Positions 26,090 through 35,600 of a DNA stretch of 64,000 nt are shown here, piece by piece. Origin of the DNA: Bog-159 sp050008575 (GTDB taxonomy: Bacteria; Acidobacteriota; Terriglobia; Bryobacterales; Bryobacteraceae). The stretch covers positions 34,959 through 98,958 of the forward strand of contig JBEKMJ010000015.1 of NCBI GenBank assembly GCA_050008575.1, read 5' to 3'. Within the stretch, counting starts at the first letter, position 1, and each line of letters opens with the position of its first letter. The notes under the pieces were generated by a model that was not told the origin of the DNA, made no database searches, and saw nothing but the letters and a program-made list of their open reading frames with translations. The translations under genes and the position numbers were made by a program.

Positions 26090-27058
26090 ATGCGGAGCAT
26101 GACAAAGGGCAGTGAAGGCGCTAGTCCGATGCTAGATCGAGCCCGCGAATTGCGTGCCGAGTTGGCTCGCAAGATTGCCTTGTACATGGGGTCGGCGGAG
26201 AATCGGGCAACGGACATTCCCGGCGTGTCGCTGCACCGGCGGACGGCTCCGACCGCTCCGTGTTCCGCGACCTACGAGCCGGGCGTGACCGTGATCGCCC
26301 AAGGGCGAAAGCGGGTAGACCTCGGCCGAACCAGTTTCTTCTACGGCGAGTCGCGGTACCTGCTGACGTCGGTCGATTTGCCGATCGTCAGCCAGATCGT
26401 CGAGGCCAGCGAGAAAGCGCCATGTCTGGCGATGTCGCTGAAACTCGAAATGCCCGTGGTCCGGGAGCTTCTCAACCACGAGGAGATTCAGGTCGCCGAG
26501 CCGCCGTCGGACAGTCCGGCCATGGCGACCGGTGAGACCACAGTGGAATTCCTCAGCGCATGCTGCAGGCTCATCGACCTGGTGGACACCCCGCGCGATA
26601 TCCCGTTTCTCAGCGGCCTCATTCAGCGCGAGATCGTCTACCGAATCCTGCGGGGACCGGAGGGGGCGCGGCTGCGCGCGATCGCGACGCTGGGAGATCA
26701 GAGCAACCGTACCGCGAGGGCGATCGCGTGGGTCAGGGCGAACTACGCGAAGCCGCTACGGGTGGAAGATCTCGCACAAATCGCGGGCATGGGCGTGTCC
26801 ACGCTGCACCACCACTTCCGGGAGCTGACCGCCATGAGTCCGGTTCAGTATCAGAAACAACTGCGCTTGCAGACGGCGCGCGGACGCATGCTGATCGACG
26901 GTCTGGACGCTGCAAGTGCGGCCTTCGAAGTCGGATACGAAAGCGCCAGCCAATTCAATCGCGAATACAGCCGTTTCTTCGGGCAACCACCGATGCGGGA
27001 CGTGCGGACGCTGCGCTCGCCGGGAGCTCCGCCGTTGGAGTCTGTCACGAATCGGTAA
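26090..27058 (+). CDS. AraC-family transcriptional regulator (YqhC-like)
   Basis: ATG 26090 follows a GAGGAGAG ribosome-binding site. Earlier ATGs give a poor N-terminus. The 322-residue protein has the AraC_N-type ligand domain (PCSATYEPGVTVIAQGRKRV, ESRYLLTSVDLPIVSQIVEA) and two C-terminal helix-turn-helix units (VEDLAQIAGMGVSTLHHHFR and ASAAFEVGYESASQFNREYS). E. coli YqhC, of this subfamily, senses aldehydes and activates an alcohol dehydrogenase and an aldo/keto reductase. Here the divergent operon encodes such enzymes, so it is probably their aldehyde-responsive activator. Confidence 0.9.
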   Translation: MRSMTKGSEGASPMLDRARELRAELARKIALYMGSAENRATDIPGVSLHRRTAPTAPCSATYEPGVTVIAQGRKRVDLGRTSFFYGESRYLLTSVDLPIVSQIVEASEKAPCLAMSLKLEMPVVRELLNHEEIQVAEPPSDSPAMATGETTVEFLSACCRLIDLVDTPRDIPFLSGLIQREIVYRILRGPEGARLRAIATLGDQSNRTARAIAWVRANYAKPLRVEDLAQIAGMGVSTLHHHFRELTAMSPVQYQKQLRLQTARGRMLIDGLDAASAAFEVGYESASQFNREYSRFFGQPPMRDVRTLRSPGAPPLESVTNR

Positions 27059-27067
27059 CGTTTCTCG

Positions 27068-27157
27068 AATTGGAGCGCGGGCAATTCTGCCCGCGGCCGG
27101 CTTTCAGCCGGCTTGAGCGGGCCTGCGAGGCCCGCGCAGGCTGCGAGCCTGCCCCAC
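27068..27157. repeat. Hairpin-module repeat cluster 5
   Basis: GCGGGCAATTCTGCCCGC, GGCCGGCTTTCAGCCGGC, GCGGGCCTGCGAGGCCCGC and GCAGGCTGCGAGCCTGCC follow one another. The cluster ends at the stop codon of the ABC permease gene and fills the space between two convergent genes, where a bidirectional terminator would be expected. Confidence 0.9.
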
Positions 27158-28086
27158 TAGACCTCTTCGCGGGCGCGCCGTTTCCGCAGTTCGTCGACGG
27201 TCACGGCCAGAATGATCACGCCGCCGATAATTGCCTGCTGCAGGTACGGCGATATGCCCAACAGGTCGCTGCCGTTTGAGAGCAGGCCCATGATCAACGC
27301 CCCAATCAGCGTCCCGACGACGCTACCCTCGCCGCCGTGCAGGCTGCCGCCGCCGATCACTACCGCCGCTATGGCCTGCAGTTCGTAACCATTGCCGGCT
27401 GAGGGCTGCCCGGTCATCAGACGCGACGCTTCGATCATGCCCGCCAGTCCGGTCAGCAGGCCGCCCAGCGCATAGATCACGGTGGTGTCGAACGCCACCG
27501 GCACTCCCGCGTAGACCGCCGCGTCCGGATTGCTGCCGATGGAGAAGGCATAGCGGCCCAGGCGGGTGTGTTCCAGAATCGCATGGGTGGCCAGCGCACA
27601 GACCACCACCACCCACAGCACGAAGGGCACTCCCAGCAGGTTGCCCTCGCCCAGAAAAGCGAAGCTCTGCGGGATGCGGGTCACCGGCAGGCCGTTGGTG
27701 ATAATCAGGGTCAGGCCCCGGATAATGCCCAGCGTGCCCAGCGTCACGATGAAGGGCGCGATGCGCAGCCGCGTAGTTAGGAAGCCATTCACCGTTCCCC
27801 AGAATAATCCGGCCGCCAGTCCCACCAGGATGCCCGCCGGCGCAGGCATGCCGTGCGCCATCGCCATGGTGCCCAGGACGCCGCACATCGCCAGCATGGC
27901 GCCGACCGAAAGATCGATGCCGCCGGCGATGATGATCACTGTCATGCCCAGCGACATCACGTTGATCACCGCCGTCTGGCGTACCACGCTCGAAAGATTC
28001 GTCTCGGTGAGGAAATGCGGCGAGGCGATCGCCAGCGCCACGAACAGAACCATCAGGCTCAAGAAAGGCAGCAGCTTCTGCATCAT
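27157..28086 (-). CDS. Sugar ABC transporter permease (RbsC-like)
   Basis: The 309-residue hydrophobic protein has the BPD_transp_2 pattern: LAIASPHFLTETNLSSVVRQ, IIAGGIDLSVGAMLAM (the signature of ribose/xylose-type permeases), GLTLIITNGLPV, and GGSLHGGEGSVVGTLIGAL. About eight to ten membrane segments are visible. It imports a monosaccharide or related molecule together with the ATPase whose gene overlaps it by 4 bases (ATGA). No substrate-binding protein gene is adjacent. Confidence 0.92.
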   Translation of the reverse strand: MMQKLLPFLSLMVLFVALAIASPHFLTETNLSSVVRQTAVINVMSLGMTVIIIAGGIDLSVGAMLAMCGVLGTMAMAHGMPAPAGILVGLAAGLFWGTVNGFLTTRLRIAPFIVTLGTLGIIRGLTLIITNGLPVTRIPQSFAFLGEGNLLGVPFVLWVVVVCALATHAILEHTRLGRYAFSIGSNPDAAVYAGVPVAFDTTVIYALGGLLTGLAGMIEASRLMTGQPSAGNGYELQAIAAVVIGGGSLHGGEGSVVGTLIGALIMGLLSNGSDLLGISPYLQQAIIGGVIILAVTVDELRKRRAREEV

Positions 28087-29573
28087 GGCGCACCCTCCCG
28101 ATCGAGCGCGGCGAAGCGCATGATTTCCTCCTGCGTGGTGCGTCCCGGCAATTCAGCCTTAATGCGCCCTTGCCGCATCACCAGGATGCGGTCGGCCACC
28201 TGCAACAACTCCTGCATCTCTGAGCTCACCATCAGGACCGCGGCCCCGGCGCGCGCCAGTTCGTCCATGACTTCGAATACTTCGACCTTGGCGCCCACGT
28301 CGATGCCGCGCGTGGGCTCGTCGAACAGAAACACGCGCGCGCGGCGGAACAGCCATTTGGCGATCACGACTTTCTGCTGATTGCCCCCGCTCAGGCGGCC
28401 GGCCGCCTGGCGCCCGGAAGAAGCGCGGATGCGCAGGCGCGCGATATATTCCGCCGTCACGCGGTTCTGCGCCCGCCCGTCGAGCACGCCCAGCCGGCTG
28501 ATTTCCCGCAGGTTGGCCACGGTGATGTTGTAAGCGATGGGCAGCCGCAAGGCCAAGCCGGTTTTCTGGCGGTCCTCTGTAACCAGCGCGATCCCCGCCG
28601 CCACGGCCTCGCGCGGCGATCGGATGCGCGCCGGGCGGCCTTCCACAAAGACCTCACCCGAGTCTACGGGGTCTACGCCAAAGATAGCCCGGCACGTTTC
28701 CGTTCGCCCCGCGCCGATCAAGCCGGCCAGCCCCACGATCTCGCCCCCGCGCAGCGTGAACGAGACGTCGCGCAACGCGCCGCGGCGGGTGAGACCTTCC
28801 ACGCGCAGCAGTTCGGCGCCCGGCGCTACCGGCTGCCGTTGGTAGATGGACACCATCTCGCGGCCCACCATGTGTTGGATGATGCGATCCGTGGTAACCT
28901 CCGCCAGCGGACCGGTGTGGACCGTCGCGCCATCGCGCAGGACGGTGACCCGGTCGCCGATGGCGCGCAGTTCCTCCAGCCGGTGCGTGATATAGATCAC
29001 CCCCATGCCGCGCGCGCGCAACGTACGGACGATGCGGAAGACTTCTTCGGTTTCCGCGCCGGAAAGCGACGACGTGGGCTCATCGAAAATCAGCAGGCTG
29101 GAACCGTGCTGGATGGCGCGGCAGATGCCCACCAATTGCTTGCCCGCCGGGCTGAGCCGCTCCACGCGCCAATCCGCATGCAGCGGGAAGTGGTGCTCTT
29201 CGATCATGCGCGCCGCCTGCTCGATCATGCGTCGCCGGTTTACCCAGCCGAACGGAAGCCGCTGCTCGCGTCCCAGGAAGATGTTCTCCGCGACGGTCAG
29301 ATGCGGCGCCAGCAGGGATTCCTGATGCACCATGGCGATGCCTGCCGCGGCGGCTTCGGCGGGAGTGCGGAAGGCGGCATCGCGCCCCTGCCACAGCATG
29401 CGCCCGGCATCGCGATGTTCCATGCCCGCCACGATCTTCATCAGCGTGGATTTGCCCGCGCCGTTCTCGCCCAGGAGCAGGTGCACCTCGCCGGGACCGA
29501 CGCGGAGGTTGCCGTCGCGCAGGGCCGTCACGCCGCCGAACCGCTTTTGGATGGAGCTCAGGTCGAGGAGCAC
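28083..29573 (-). CDS. Sugar ABC transporter ATP-binding protein (RbsA-like, double ATPase)
   Basis: The protein has two ATPase halves. The first has Walker A GENGAGKSTL, signature LSPAGKQLVGICRAI and Walker B LLIFDEPTSSL. The second has the degenerate Walker A GLIGAGRTETCR, signature LSGGNQQKVVIAKWL and VFLFDEPTRGIDVG, as in RbsA/MglA/XylG. I prefer GTG 29573 (about 496 residues, the normal length). The frame stays open upstream, but those residues are antisense to the GH35-like gene. It overlaps the permease gene by 4 bases and shares a short divergent region with the glycosidase gene. Confidence 0.92.
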   Translation of the reverse strand: MLLDLSSIQKRFGGVTALRDGNLRVGPGEVHLLLGENGAGKSTLMKIVAGMEHRDAGRMLWQGRDAAFRTPAEAAAAGIAMVHQESLLAPHLTVAENIFLGREQRLPFGWVNRRRMIEQAARMIEEHHFPLHADWRVERLSPAGKQLVGICRAIQHGSSLLIFDEPTSSLSGAETEEVFRIVRTLRARGMGVIYITHRLEELRAIGDRVTVLRDGATVHTGPLAEVTTDRIIQHMVGREMVSIYQRQPVAPGAELLRVEGLTRRGALRDVSFTLRGGEIVGLAGLIGAGRTETCRAIFGVDPVDSGEVFVEGRPARIRSPREAVAAGIALVTEDRQKTGLALRLPIAYNITVANLREISRLGVLDGRAQNRVTAEYIARLRIRASSGRQAAGRLSGGNQQKVVIAKWLFRRARVFLFDEPTRGIDVGAKVEVFEVMDELARAGAAVLMVSSEMQELLQVADRILVMRQGRIKAELPGRTTQEEIMRFAALDREGAP

Positions 29574-29638
29574 TGGAAGGGACAGTGTAGCGTATACTTG
29601 CCGTTCACAGGCTGAAGCCCGTGCTACCGTTACTTCGT

Positions 29639-31231
29639 ATGAATTGTGCATTGCTGTTTGTCGCGTCGGCCGCCGTTTTGTGCGCGCAGACCGAACCGGC
29701 GCCGCTGCCGCGCATCGTACAAAAAGAAGGCCGCTATGCCTTGTTGGTGGACGGCGCTCCCTACCTGATGCTGGGAGCGCAGGTGAACAACTCCAGCGCA
29801 TGGCCGGCTATGCTGCCGAAGGTCTGGCCCGCCGTCGAATATCTGCATGCCAACACCGTCGAGATACCGGTCTATTGGGAGCAGTTCGAGCCGGAGCCGG
29901 GCCGCTTCGACTACTCGATGGTGGATACGCTCTTGAGCCAGGCGCGCGAGCACCATGTGCGTCTGGTCCTGCTGTGGTTCGGCACCTGGAAGAACGGCAG
30001 CTCGCATTACGAGCCGCTGTGGATGAAGCGCGATCCGGAGCGCTACCCGCGCATCGTCGGGGAGAACGGCCGGCGAGTGGATTCACCGTCGCCACATGCG
30101 GCGGCCACGCTGGCGGCCGATAAACGGGCGTTCGCCGCGCTGATGCGGCACTTGAAGGCCGTGGATGCGCGCCGCACCGCGATCATGATGCAGGTCGAAA
30201 ATGAAGCGGGCGCCTGGGGCAGCGTGCGCGATTATTCGCCCGACGCGCAGAAGGCGTTCGAAGGCCCCGTGCCGGCTGATTTACTGGCCTCGCTGCACAA
30301 AGAGGCCGGAAATTGGCCTTCCGTATTCGGGGCGGATGCCGACGAGTTCTTTCACGCCTGGTCGGTGGCGCACTTCGTGGGGCAGGTGGCGGCGGCGGGC
30401 AAAGCGGAGTATGCGCTGCCGCTTTACGCCAACGCCGCGCTGCGCGATCCTTTGACGCCCGGCAAGGCTGGCAGCTATGAAAGCGGCGGGCCCACCGACA
30501 ACGTGATCCCGATCTGGAAGGCCGCGGCCCCCGCGCTCGACGCGCTCGCGCCCGACATTTATCAGGACGACCCCGCCCGCTATTTGAAGGTTCTCAAGCT
30601 CTACGGCCGCCCGGATAACCCGCTGTTTGTGCCGGAGACCGGCAACTCGCCGGCGAACGCGCGCTTCTTTTTCGCCGCGCTCGGGCATGGGGCGATCGGG
30701 TATGCGCCCTTCGGCATGGACTACACCGGTTTCTCGAACGCGCCGCTGGGCGCGGCGCGATTGAATGAAGACGCGCTCGCTCCGTTCGCGCTGAACTACA
30801 AGCTGATTGGGCCGATGATGCGCGAGATCGCGCGTCTGAATTTCGAAGGCAAGCTGCAGACCGCCGTGGAAGAAAAAGACGAGCATTCTCAGACGTTGGA
30901 GTTCGGACCGTGGAAGGCCGTGGTTTCGTATGGAGTGCCGCAGTTCGGCTTCGGCAATAATCCGAAGGGCAATGCCGAACCGGTGGGCCGCGCCTTGGTC
31001 GCGCGACTGGCGGACAACCAATTCCTGGTAGCGGGTTTCTTTTGCCGCGTGGATTTTCGAGTGAGCGACGCGGCATCGGGCAAGCAGCGCGAGTTCGTGC
31101 GCGTGGAAGAAGGCGCCTACCAGGGCGGTGCATTCAAGGCCATACGCATCTGGAATGGCGACCAGACGGATTGGGGTCTGAATTTCAGCTCCGCGCCGCA
31201 GGTGCTGCGCGTGACGCTGGGCACTTACTGA
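29639..31231 (+). CDS. Secreted GH35-like beta-galactosidase (DUF5597 C-terminus)
   Basis: ATG 29639 gives a signal peptide (MNCALLFVASAAVLCAQT). The 530-residue enzyme is a clan-A TIM barrel: NTVEIPVYWEQFEPEPGRFD, VRLVLLWFGTWKNG, the probable acid/base Glu in MMQVENEAGAWG, and the probable nucleophile Glu in FVPETGNSP. A C-terminal beta-rich domain (LVARLADNQFLVAGFFCRVD) follows, of the DUF5597 type. It should release galactose or a similar sugar from a plant polysaccharide outside the cytoplasm. It faces away from the sugar ABC transporter genes, which may import the product. Confidence 0.87.
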   Translation: MNCALLFVASAAVLCAQTEPAPLPRIVQKEGRYALLVDGAPYLMLGAQVNNSSAWPAMLPKVWPAVEYLHANTVEIPVYWEQFEPEPGRFDYSMVDTLLSQAREHHVRLVLLWFGTWKNGSSHYEPLWMKRDPERYPRIVGENGRRVDSPSPHAAATLAADKRAFAALMRHLKAVDARRTAIMMQVENEAGAWGSVRDYSPDAQKAFEGPVPADLLASLHKEAGNWPSVFGADADEFFHAWSVAHFVGQVAAAGKAEYALPLYANAALRDPLTPGKAGSYESGGPTDNVIPIWKAAAPALDALAPDIYQDDPARYLKVLKLYGRPDNPLFVPETGNSPANARFFFAALGHGAIGYAPFGMDYTGFSNAPLGAARLNEDALAPFALNYKLIGPMMREIARLNFEGKLQTAVEEKDEHSQTLEFGPWKAVVSYGVPQFGFGNNPKGNAEPVGRALVARLADNQFLVAGFFCRVDFRVSDAASGKQREFVRVEEGAYQGGAFKAIRIWNGDQTDWGLNFSSAPQVLRVTLGTY

Positions 31232-31251
31232 TACTGTCGATTGGCTTTTTG

Positions 31252-31381
31252 GTGGGGCAGGCCTCCAGGCCTGGGCGGGTTCTCCAGAACCCGCTCTTCG
31301 GCGAGCGGAGCTCGCCCAAGCACAGGCTTCAGCCTGTGTCGGCAGGAGTGCCGACACGGCACGCTGAGAGCGTGCGCCACG
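31252..31381. repeat. Hairpin-module repeat cluster 6
   Basis: Modules in order are GGCAGGCCTCCAGGCCTG, GCGGGTTCTCCAGAACCCGC, GGCGAGCGGAGCTCGCC, CACAGGCTTCAGCCTGTG, GTCGGCAGGAGTGCCGAC and GGCACGCTGAGAGCGTGCGCC. It lies between the convergent glycosidase and hydroxyacid dehydrogenase genes. The remaining roughly 80 bases to 31461 show nothing recognisable. Confidence 0.9.
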
Positions 31382-31461
31382 AAGGCTACCCAACTGAAAT
31401 AGCCAATCTAATCCTGCAAAGGGCGAGGGTACTCTGGTTCTGCACACCACCGGGGAATAAA

Positions 31462-32439
31462 TCAGAGGCGCGCAGTCACCTCGGGGTTTACTACGTTGAT
31501 CGGATGGCCGGCAGCGTACGCGTGGACCTGGTCGAAGATGTCGTTGAATTGGATCTCATACTCTTCGCGGGTAACATATCCGATGTGCGGTGTGCACACC
31601 ACATTGTCCAGCGTAAGCAGCGGGTGACTTCCGCCCAGGACCGGTTCTTGTTCGTAGACGTCGACGGCGGCCATGCCCGGCCGTCCCGCTTGCAGAGCTG
31701 CCACCAGCGCGCCCGGCTCGATTAATCCCGCACGGCTGGTATTCACGATGAGAGCCGTGGGTTGCATGCGCGCCAGATCGCCCGCGGTCACGATGCCGCG
31801 GGTCGAGTCCACCAGGCGCATGTGCAGGGAGAGGACGTCGCACTCCTCGAAGAACGCTTCTTTGCCGCGCGCCGGGGTGTAGCCATCGGTTTGCGCCTTC
31901 GCACGCGAGGCTGCGCGCGCCCATACAATCACGTTCATGCCGAATGCCCTGCCCCATCCGGCTACCACGGTCCCTATGCGGCCGTAGCCGTAAATTCCCA
32001 GGGTCTTATCGCGAAGAGTGTGGCCGACGCCGATCTGCCACTTCCCCGCCCTGAGCGCGGCCACCTGTTGCGGGATCTGCCGCATGGCGGCAAGAATCAG
32101 ACCCCAAGTCAGTTCAGCGGTGGCATAGGACAGCGTGCCGGCATGCAGGCTCGAACACACCATCACACCCAGGCGCGTGCAGGCGGCGATATCGATGTGC
32201 GGATAGACGCTGCGCTGGCTGATGAGCTTGAGCTTGGGCAACCGCTCCAGCAGAGGCGCGCGAATTTGCGTCCGCTCGCGGATCAGCACCAGCGCTTCGG
32301 TATCTTTCAGGCGCTCGGCGAGCGAATCGAGATCCCGCACATGGTCGTTCCACACGGTGACATCGTGATCCGCCAACTTACTGAAACAGGCGAGCGTGCG
32401 CAGGGTATCGTGGTAATCGTCGAGTATAGATACTTTCAT
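31462..32439 (-). CDS. D-2-hydroxyacid dehydrogenase
   Basis: The start MKVSILDDYHDTLRTLACFS at 32439 lies in the ATGA overlap with the upstream 72-residue gene. The 325-residue protein has the NAD loop LGIYGYGRIGTVVAGWGRAF, the substrate Arg in VNTSRAGLIEPG, Glu in DVYEQEPVL, and the catalytic His in TPHIGYVTREEYE, as in D-3-phosphoglycerate and D-lactate dehydrogenases. It reduces a 2-keto acid. The exact substrate is unknown. It ends the operon headed by the large secreted protein. Confidence 0.9.
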   Translation of the reverse strand: MKVSILDDYHDTLRTLACFSKLADHDVTVWNDHVRDLDSLAERLKDTEALVLIRERTQIRAPLLERLPKLKLISQRSVYPHIDIAACTRLGVMVCSSLHAGTLSYATAELTWGLILAAMRQIPQQVAALRAGKWQIGVGHTLRDKTLGIYGYGRIGTVVAGWGRAFGMNVIVWARAASRAKAQTDGYTPARGKEAFFEECDVLSLHMRLVDSTRGIVTAGDLARMQPTALIVNTSRAGLIEPGALVAALQAGRPGMAAVDVYEQEPVLGGSHPLLTLDNVVCTPHIGYVTREEYEIQFNDIFDQVHAYAAGHPINVVNPEVTARL

Positions 32440-32654
32440 CGCTTGCGCCGCTCCAGAAGGGTACGCCCCGCTGCGGTGATGCGGATAGTAGCTTCGTCGC
32501 GCATGACCAGCCCGCGATCGTTGGCATCCTCCCAAACCGGCAGCCGGGGGCACGATGTGCGCCAAGCACTCATCACTTCTTCGTAGCTGCGCTCGCCCTT
32601 TGCCAGCCACTCCAGCAGATCGAGGATCAAGGCTTCCACTACCGGGTCGGCCAT
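32436..32654 (-). CDS. Small helical protein of unknown function
   Basis: The 72-residue protein from ATG 32654 reads MADPVVEALILDLLEWLAKG, then ERSYEEVMSAWRTSCPRLPV, and ends RITAAGRTLLERRKR. The pattern resembles a small winged-helix fold (TIRITAAGRTLLE is a typical wing and final helix). It starts 5 bases after the large secreted gene and overlaps the dehydrogenase gene by ATGA, so it is translated between them. It may be a DNA-binding protein, but no regulatory target is evident. Confidence 0.6.
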   Translation of the reverse strand: MADPVVEALILDLLEWLAKGERSYEEVMSAWRTSCPRLPVWEDANDRGLVMRDEATIRITAAGRTLLERRKR

Positions 32655-32659
32655 ATGTC

Positions 32660-35600
32660 TTAATTCCCTCCCACGGACACATTCACGCCCGCGGCGCTCT
32701 GGAAACCGGCGATGGAGACAGTCACGGGCTGGTCGCCCGCCGCTACGACGGGGACCTGCACGTTGACCTGATACAACCCTGGCGCGATGAGTCCCGCCCA
32801 TTGCACCTGCGCAGCCACACCGCCGATGGTCACGTTCGCGGGCGCGGCTAGAATCGCAGGCGGAAACGCAGCTTGAGACACGGGCGTGGGCGGCGAAGTC
32901 GGCCCCAAGCCGGTACCGTATAACTCAATGACTTCGCCCACGGCAGCGGGCTGCAATGGGCTTGGCCCGACCAACGCGCCGTTGGCGTGCTCGGCGGCGG
33001 CATAGGTCACGCTACCGGGCGCCCAGGTGAACAACTCCGGCGCGAGCCTCTGCAGCATCACCGTTCCCGGATAGCTCCGACCCTGCGGCGTAGTCACTTG
33101 CACGGTTACGGGTCCCAGCGTGGCGTCCGCCGGCATCAGAGCGTTGATCTGGCCGGGACTAACATAAGAGATATAGGCAGGCTGTCCATCGATAGTCACC
33201 GACACACCACCGAGCGAGGTGGGCAACTGGCCGTTTACGAAATCGCCTGCCGTCCAGGTTTGGGTTGCCGTGCCGAAGCCCGTGCCGAATATCGAAACCC
33301 ATTCGCCGGGGGCGATGGCGGCGCCGTAACTGGCGGCGTCCGTCACCGAAGTCACTCGCGATGCGGGTGCGGCGGCCGGTTGCGTACGCTGCAAAAGAAT
33401 TCCGTCCATCGGCGCGAGGGTGACGGAAGGCGCGGCCGAGCCATCGTTATACAGGGAGGAAGAGTAGACATACACCGCGTCGGCGATCAGCGGGCCGGAA
33501 CCGCCGTTGCCGATACGAAGAGCCGGCGAACTGGCCGCTGTAAGGTGCAGGGCAGGCGCAATCAGATGCCACTGGTCGCCCGCGATTGCGGTGCTTTGGT
33601 CGAGCGTCGCGGAGAAGATGACCGCGCCAGAGGCCAGCACATCATAGGTCGCGCTTTTTGTCCAACCGGAGGCCGAGGGCGCGGCGGGCAGCCAGACTTC
33701 CAGCGTGTAAGTGCCGTCCTGGGTTATGCCAAGGTTCCATACAGCGCTGCCCGGGCCGGAGTCCAGCTCGTTACAAGTGGTGCCCCACGCGTGATAGTAA
33801 GGCCCGTTCACGGTCTCGCCGCTGGCAGTTCCGCCACCTGAGTTGTAAGTGGCGCTGTACCATGCTCCGGTGGCCGTGAAGGCCGCGCTGGAGTCGTCGA
33901 CGATGTACTGGTAGCGCGGCGCCTGCGTGCCAGTGAACCGCTGGAAGCCGGGACCGGGCGCAATGGTTTGCGGCGAGGCCGATCCATTCAGAAGGACCGT
34001 GCCCAGAGTGTAATCGCGGCGATAAACGCCCGGCTCGACCGAGTTAAGTTGTACGCCATCGATCCAGATATTGGCCACGGCGAGGCCGAGATTGAACAGG
34101 ACGCTGCCGTCGTTGGCGGTAGTGGGCGCCTGGAACGACAGCGTATAAAGTTGCCAGGTAGTGGCGAGACTCACCTGCGTGTAAAGCCCATAGTTTGGGT
34201 AATCCGGCGCGCCGCCTTGGGTGTTGACGGTGATCGCGACCGGGAGGTTGGCGCGCGCCCAGAACTGCAGTTGATAACTGGTCCCGGCGGTGAAGGGAAG
34301 GTTGCCTTGCGAGAGATTGACGTTCCAGTTCTGGCTATCGGGAGAAGTGACGCCGACCAGCAGCGAGTTATTGCCCACGGCCGCAACGTTGGTGTCGATT
34401 GTCGCAGTGGCGGCTGCCTGACCGTCCTGTTCGACGAACAGGTACCATCCGTTGAGGCCTTGTTCGAAGCTGCCGTTCGAAATGAGATTCGGGCCGCTCA
34501 CCGAGCCGAGTTGCGCATATGGCGCGATGGGGACGCCGAGCGGGAAATCGTATTCGTCGTACCACCAGTTCACGGCGCCGCCCGTGTCGCCCAGGTCGAA
34601 GGTGAAGAAGCCGTCGTTCATCAGCGCCAGTGCCAGTCCGAAGCGCACGTTGGGGTACCAGGTCTGGGCAAATGCGAGTGTCGACGGCAACATGGTTTGC
34701 TGCGGATTGAATCCGTAGCCGTATGCGATTTGATTCGGCGGAGACGACTGCACCATGGCGATGGCCGGCTGGCGCCCGGCGCTGAACCAATCGTTGTAAG
34801 TCTGCCAGAGTGCGCTGAAGGGCAAGACGCCTTCCTGCACATTGACCGCGTCGAACACCAGGCTGTCGCCATTGAAAGAGGCCAGTTCGGTGGGATCGGG
34901 CGGAATCTGGCCGAGGTGTCCGGACATATAAGCGCTCGGCGCGAGCTGGCGGAAAGTCTGGAACTCCAGCTCGACCCCCGCGCGCCAGGCTGCGTCGAGC
35001 GTGGCCGGATCGTCGGGGATGCCGTCGCCATTGGCGTCGATCTGTACCGGATTTCCGTATACGTCGGTGGTGTACCAGGAAATCGACAGGAAGACGTTGT
35101 CCCAGAAGATTCCATCGTAGGCCAGGGCGTTATTGACCAGATACTGATACGCCATGTTCGCCAGGTAAGTGGCGACTTCGGGCTTCGTCAGATTCAGCAA
35201 ATAAACGCCCGGCGTGGGCCAGTTCTGAATCCTGTTGCCATTTACATCCAACAGGTAATAGTCGTCGGGAACGACCTCGGATGGGTCCGTGGTGGCGGTG
35301 GCGTTGAAGCTGGGCATCACGATCACGGTGGGCTCCGCATTTCGGATAGTCGTGGCGCCCGGAGGATCGATGAACGGCCCCAGAAACAACTGAATCTTCT
35401 CCGCTTGTGCCGGCACCGTATCGTACACATAACCACCGGACCAGATGCTGCCGATACGCGGGAAATTCCCGTTGCGCGCGGGCACATCGCGGTATTGCAG
35501 ATACCCGGTATAACCGGGATCGGCGGCGCATTGGATATAGACCACGTTCAGCACGCGGGTGTCGGTGGAAAGGCCGGTTACCAGACCCTGGTGCGAGGTG

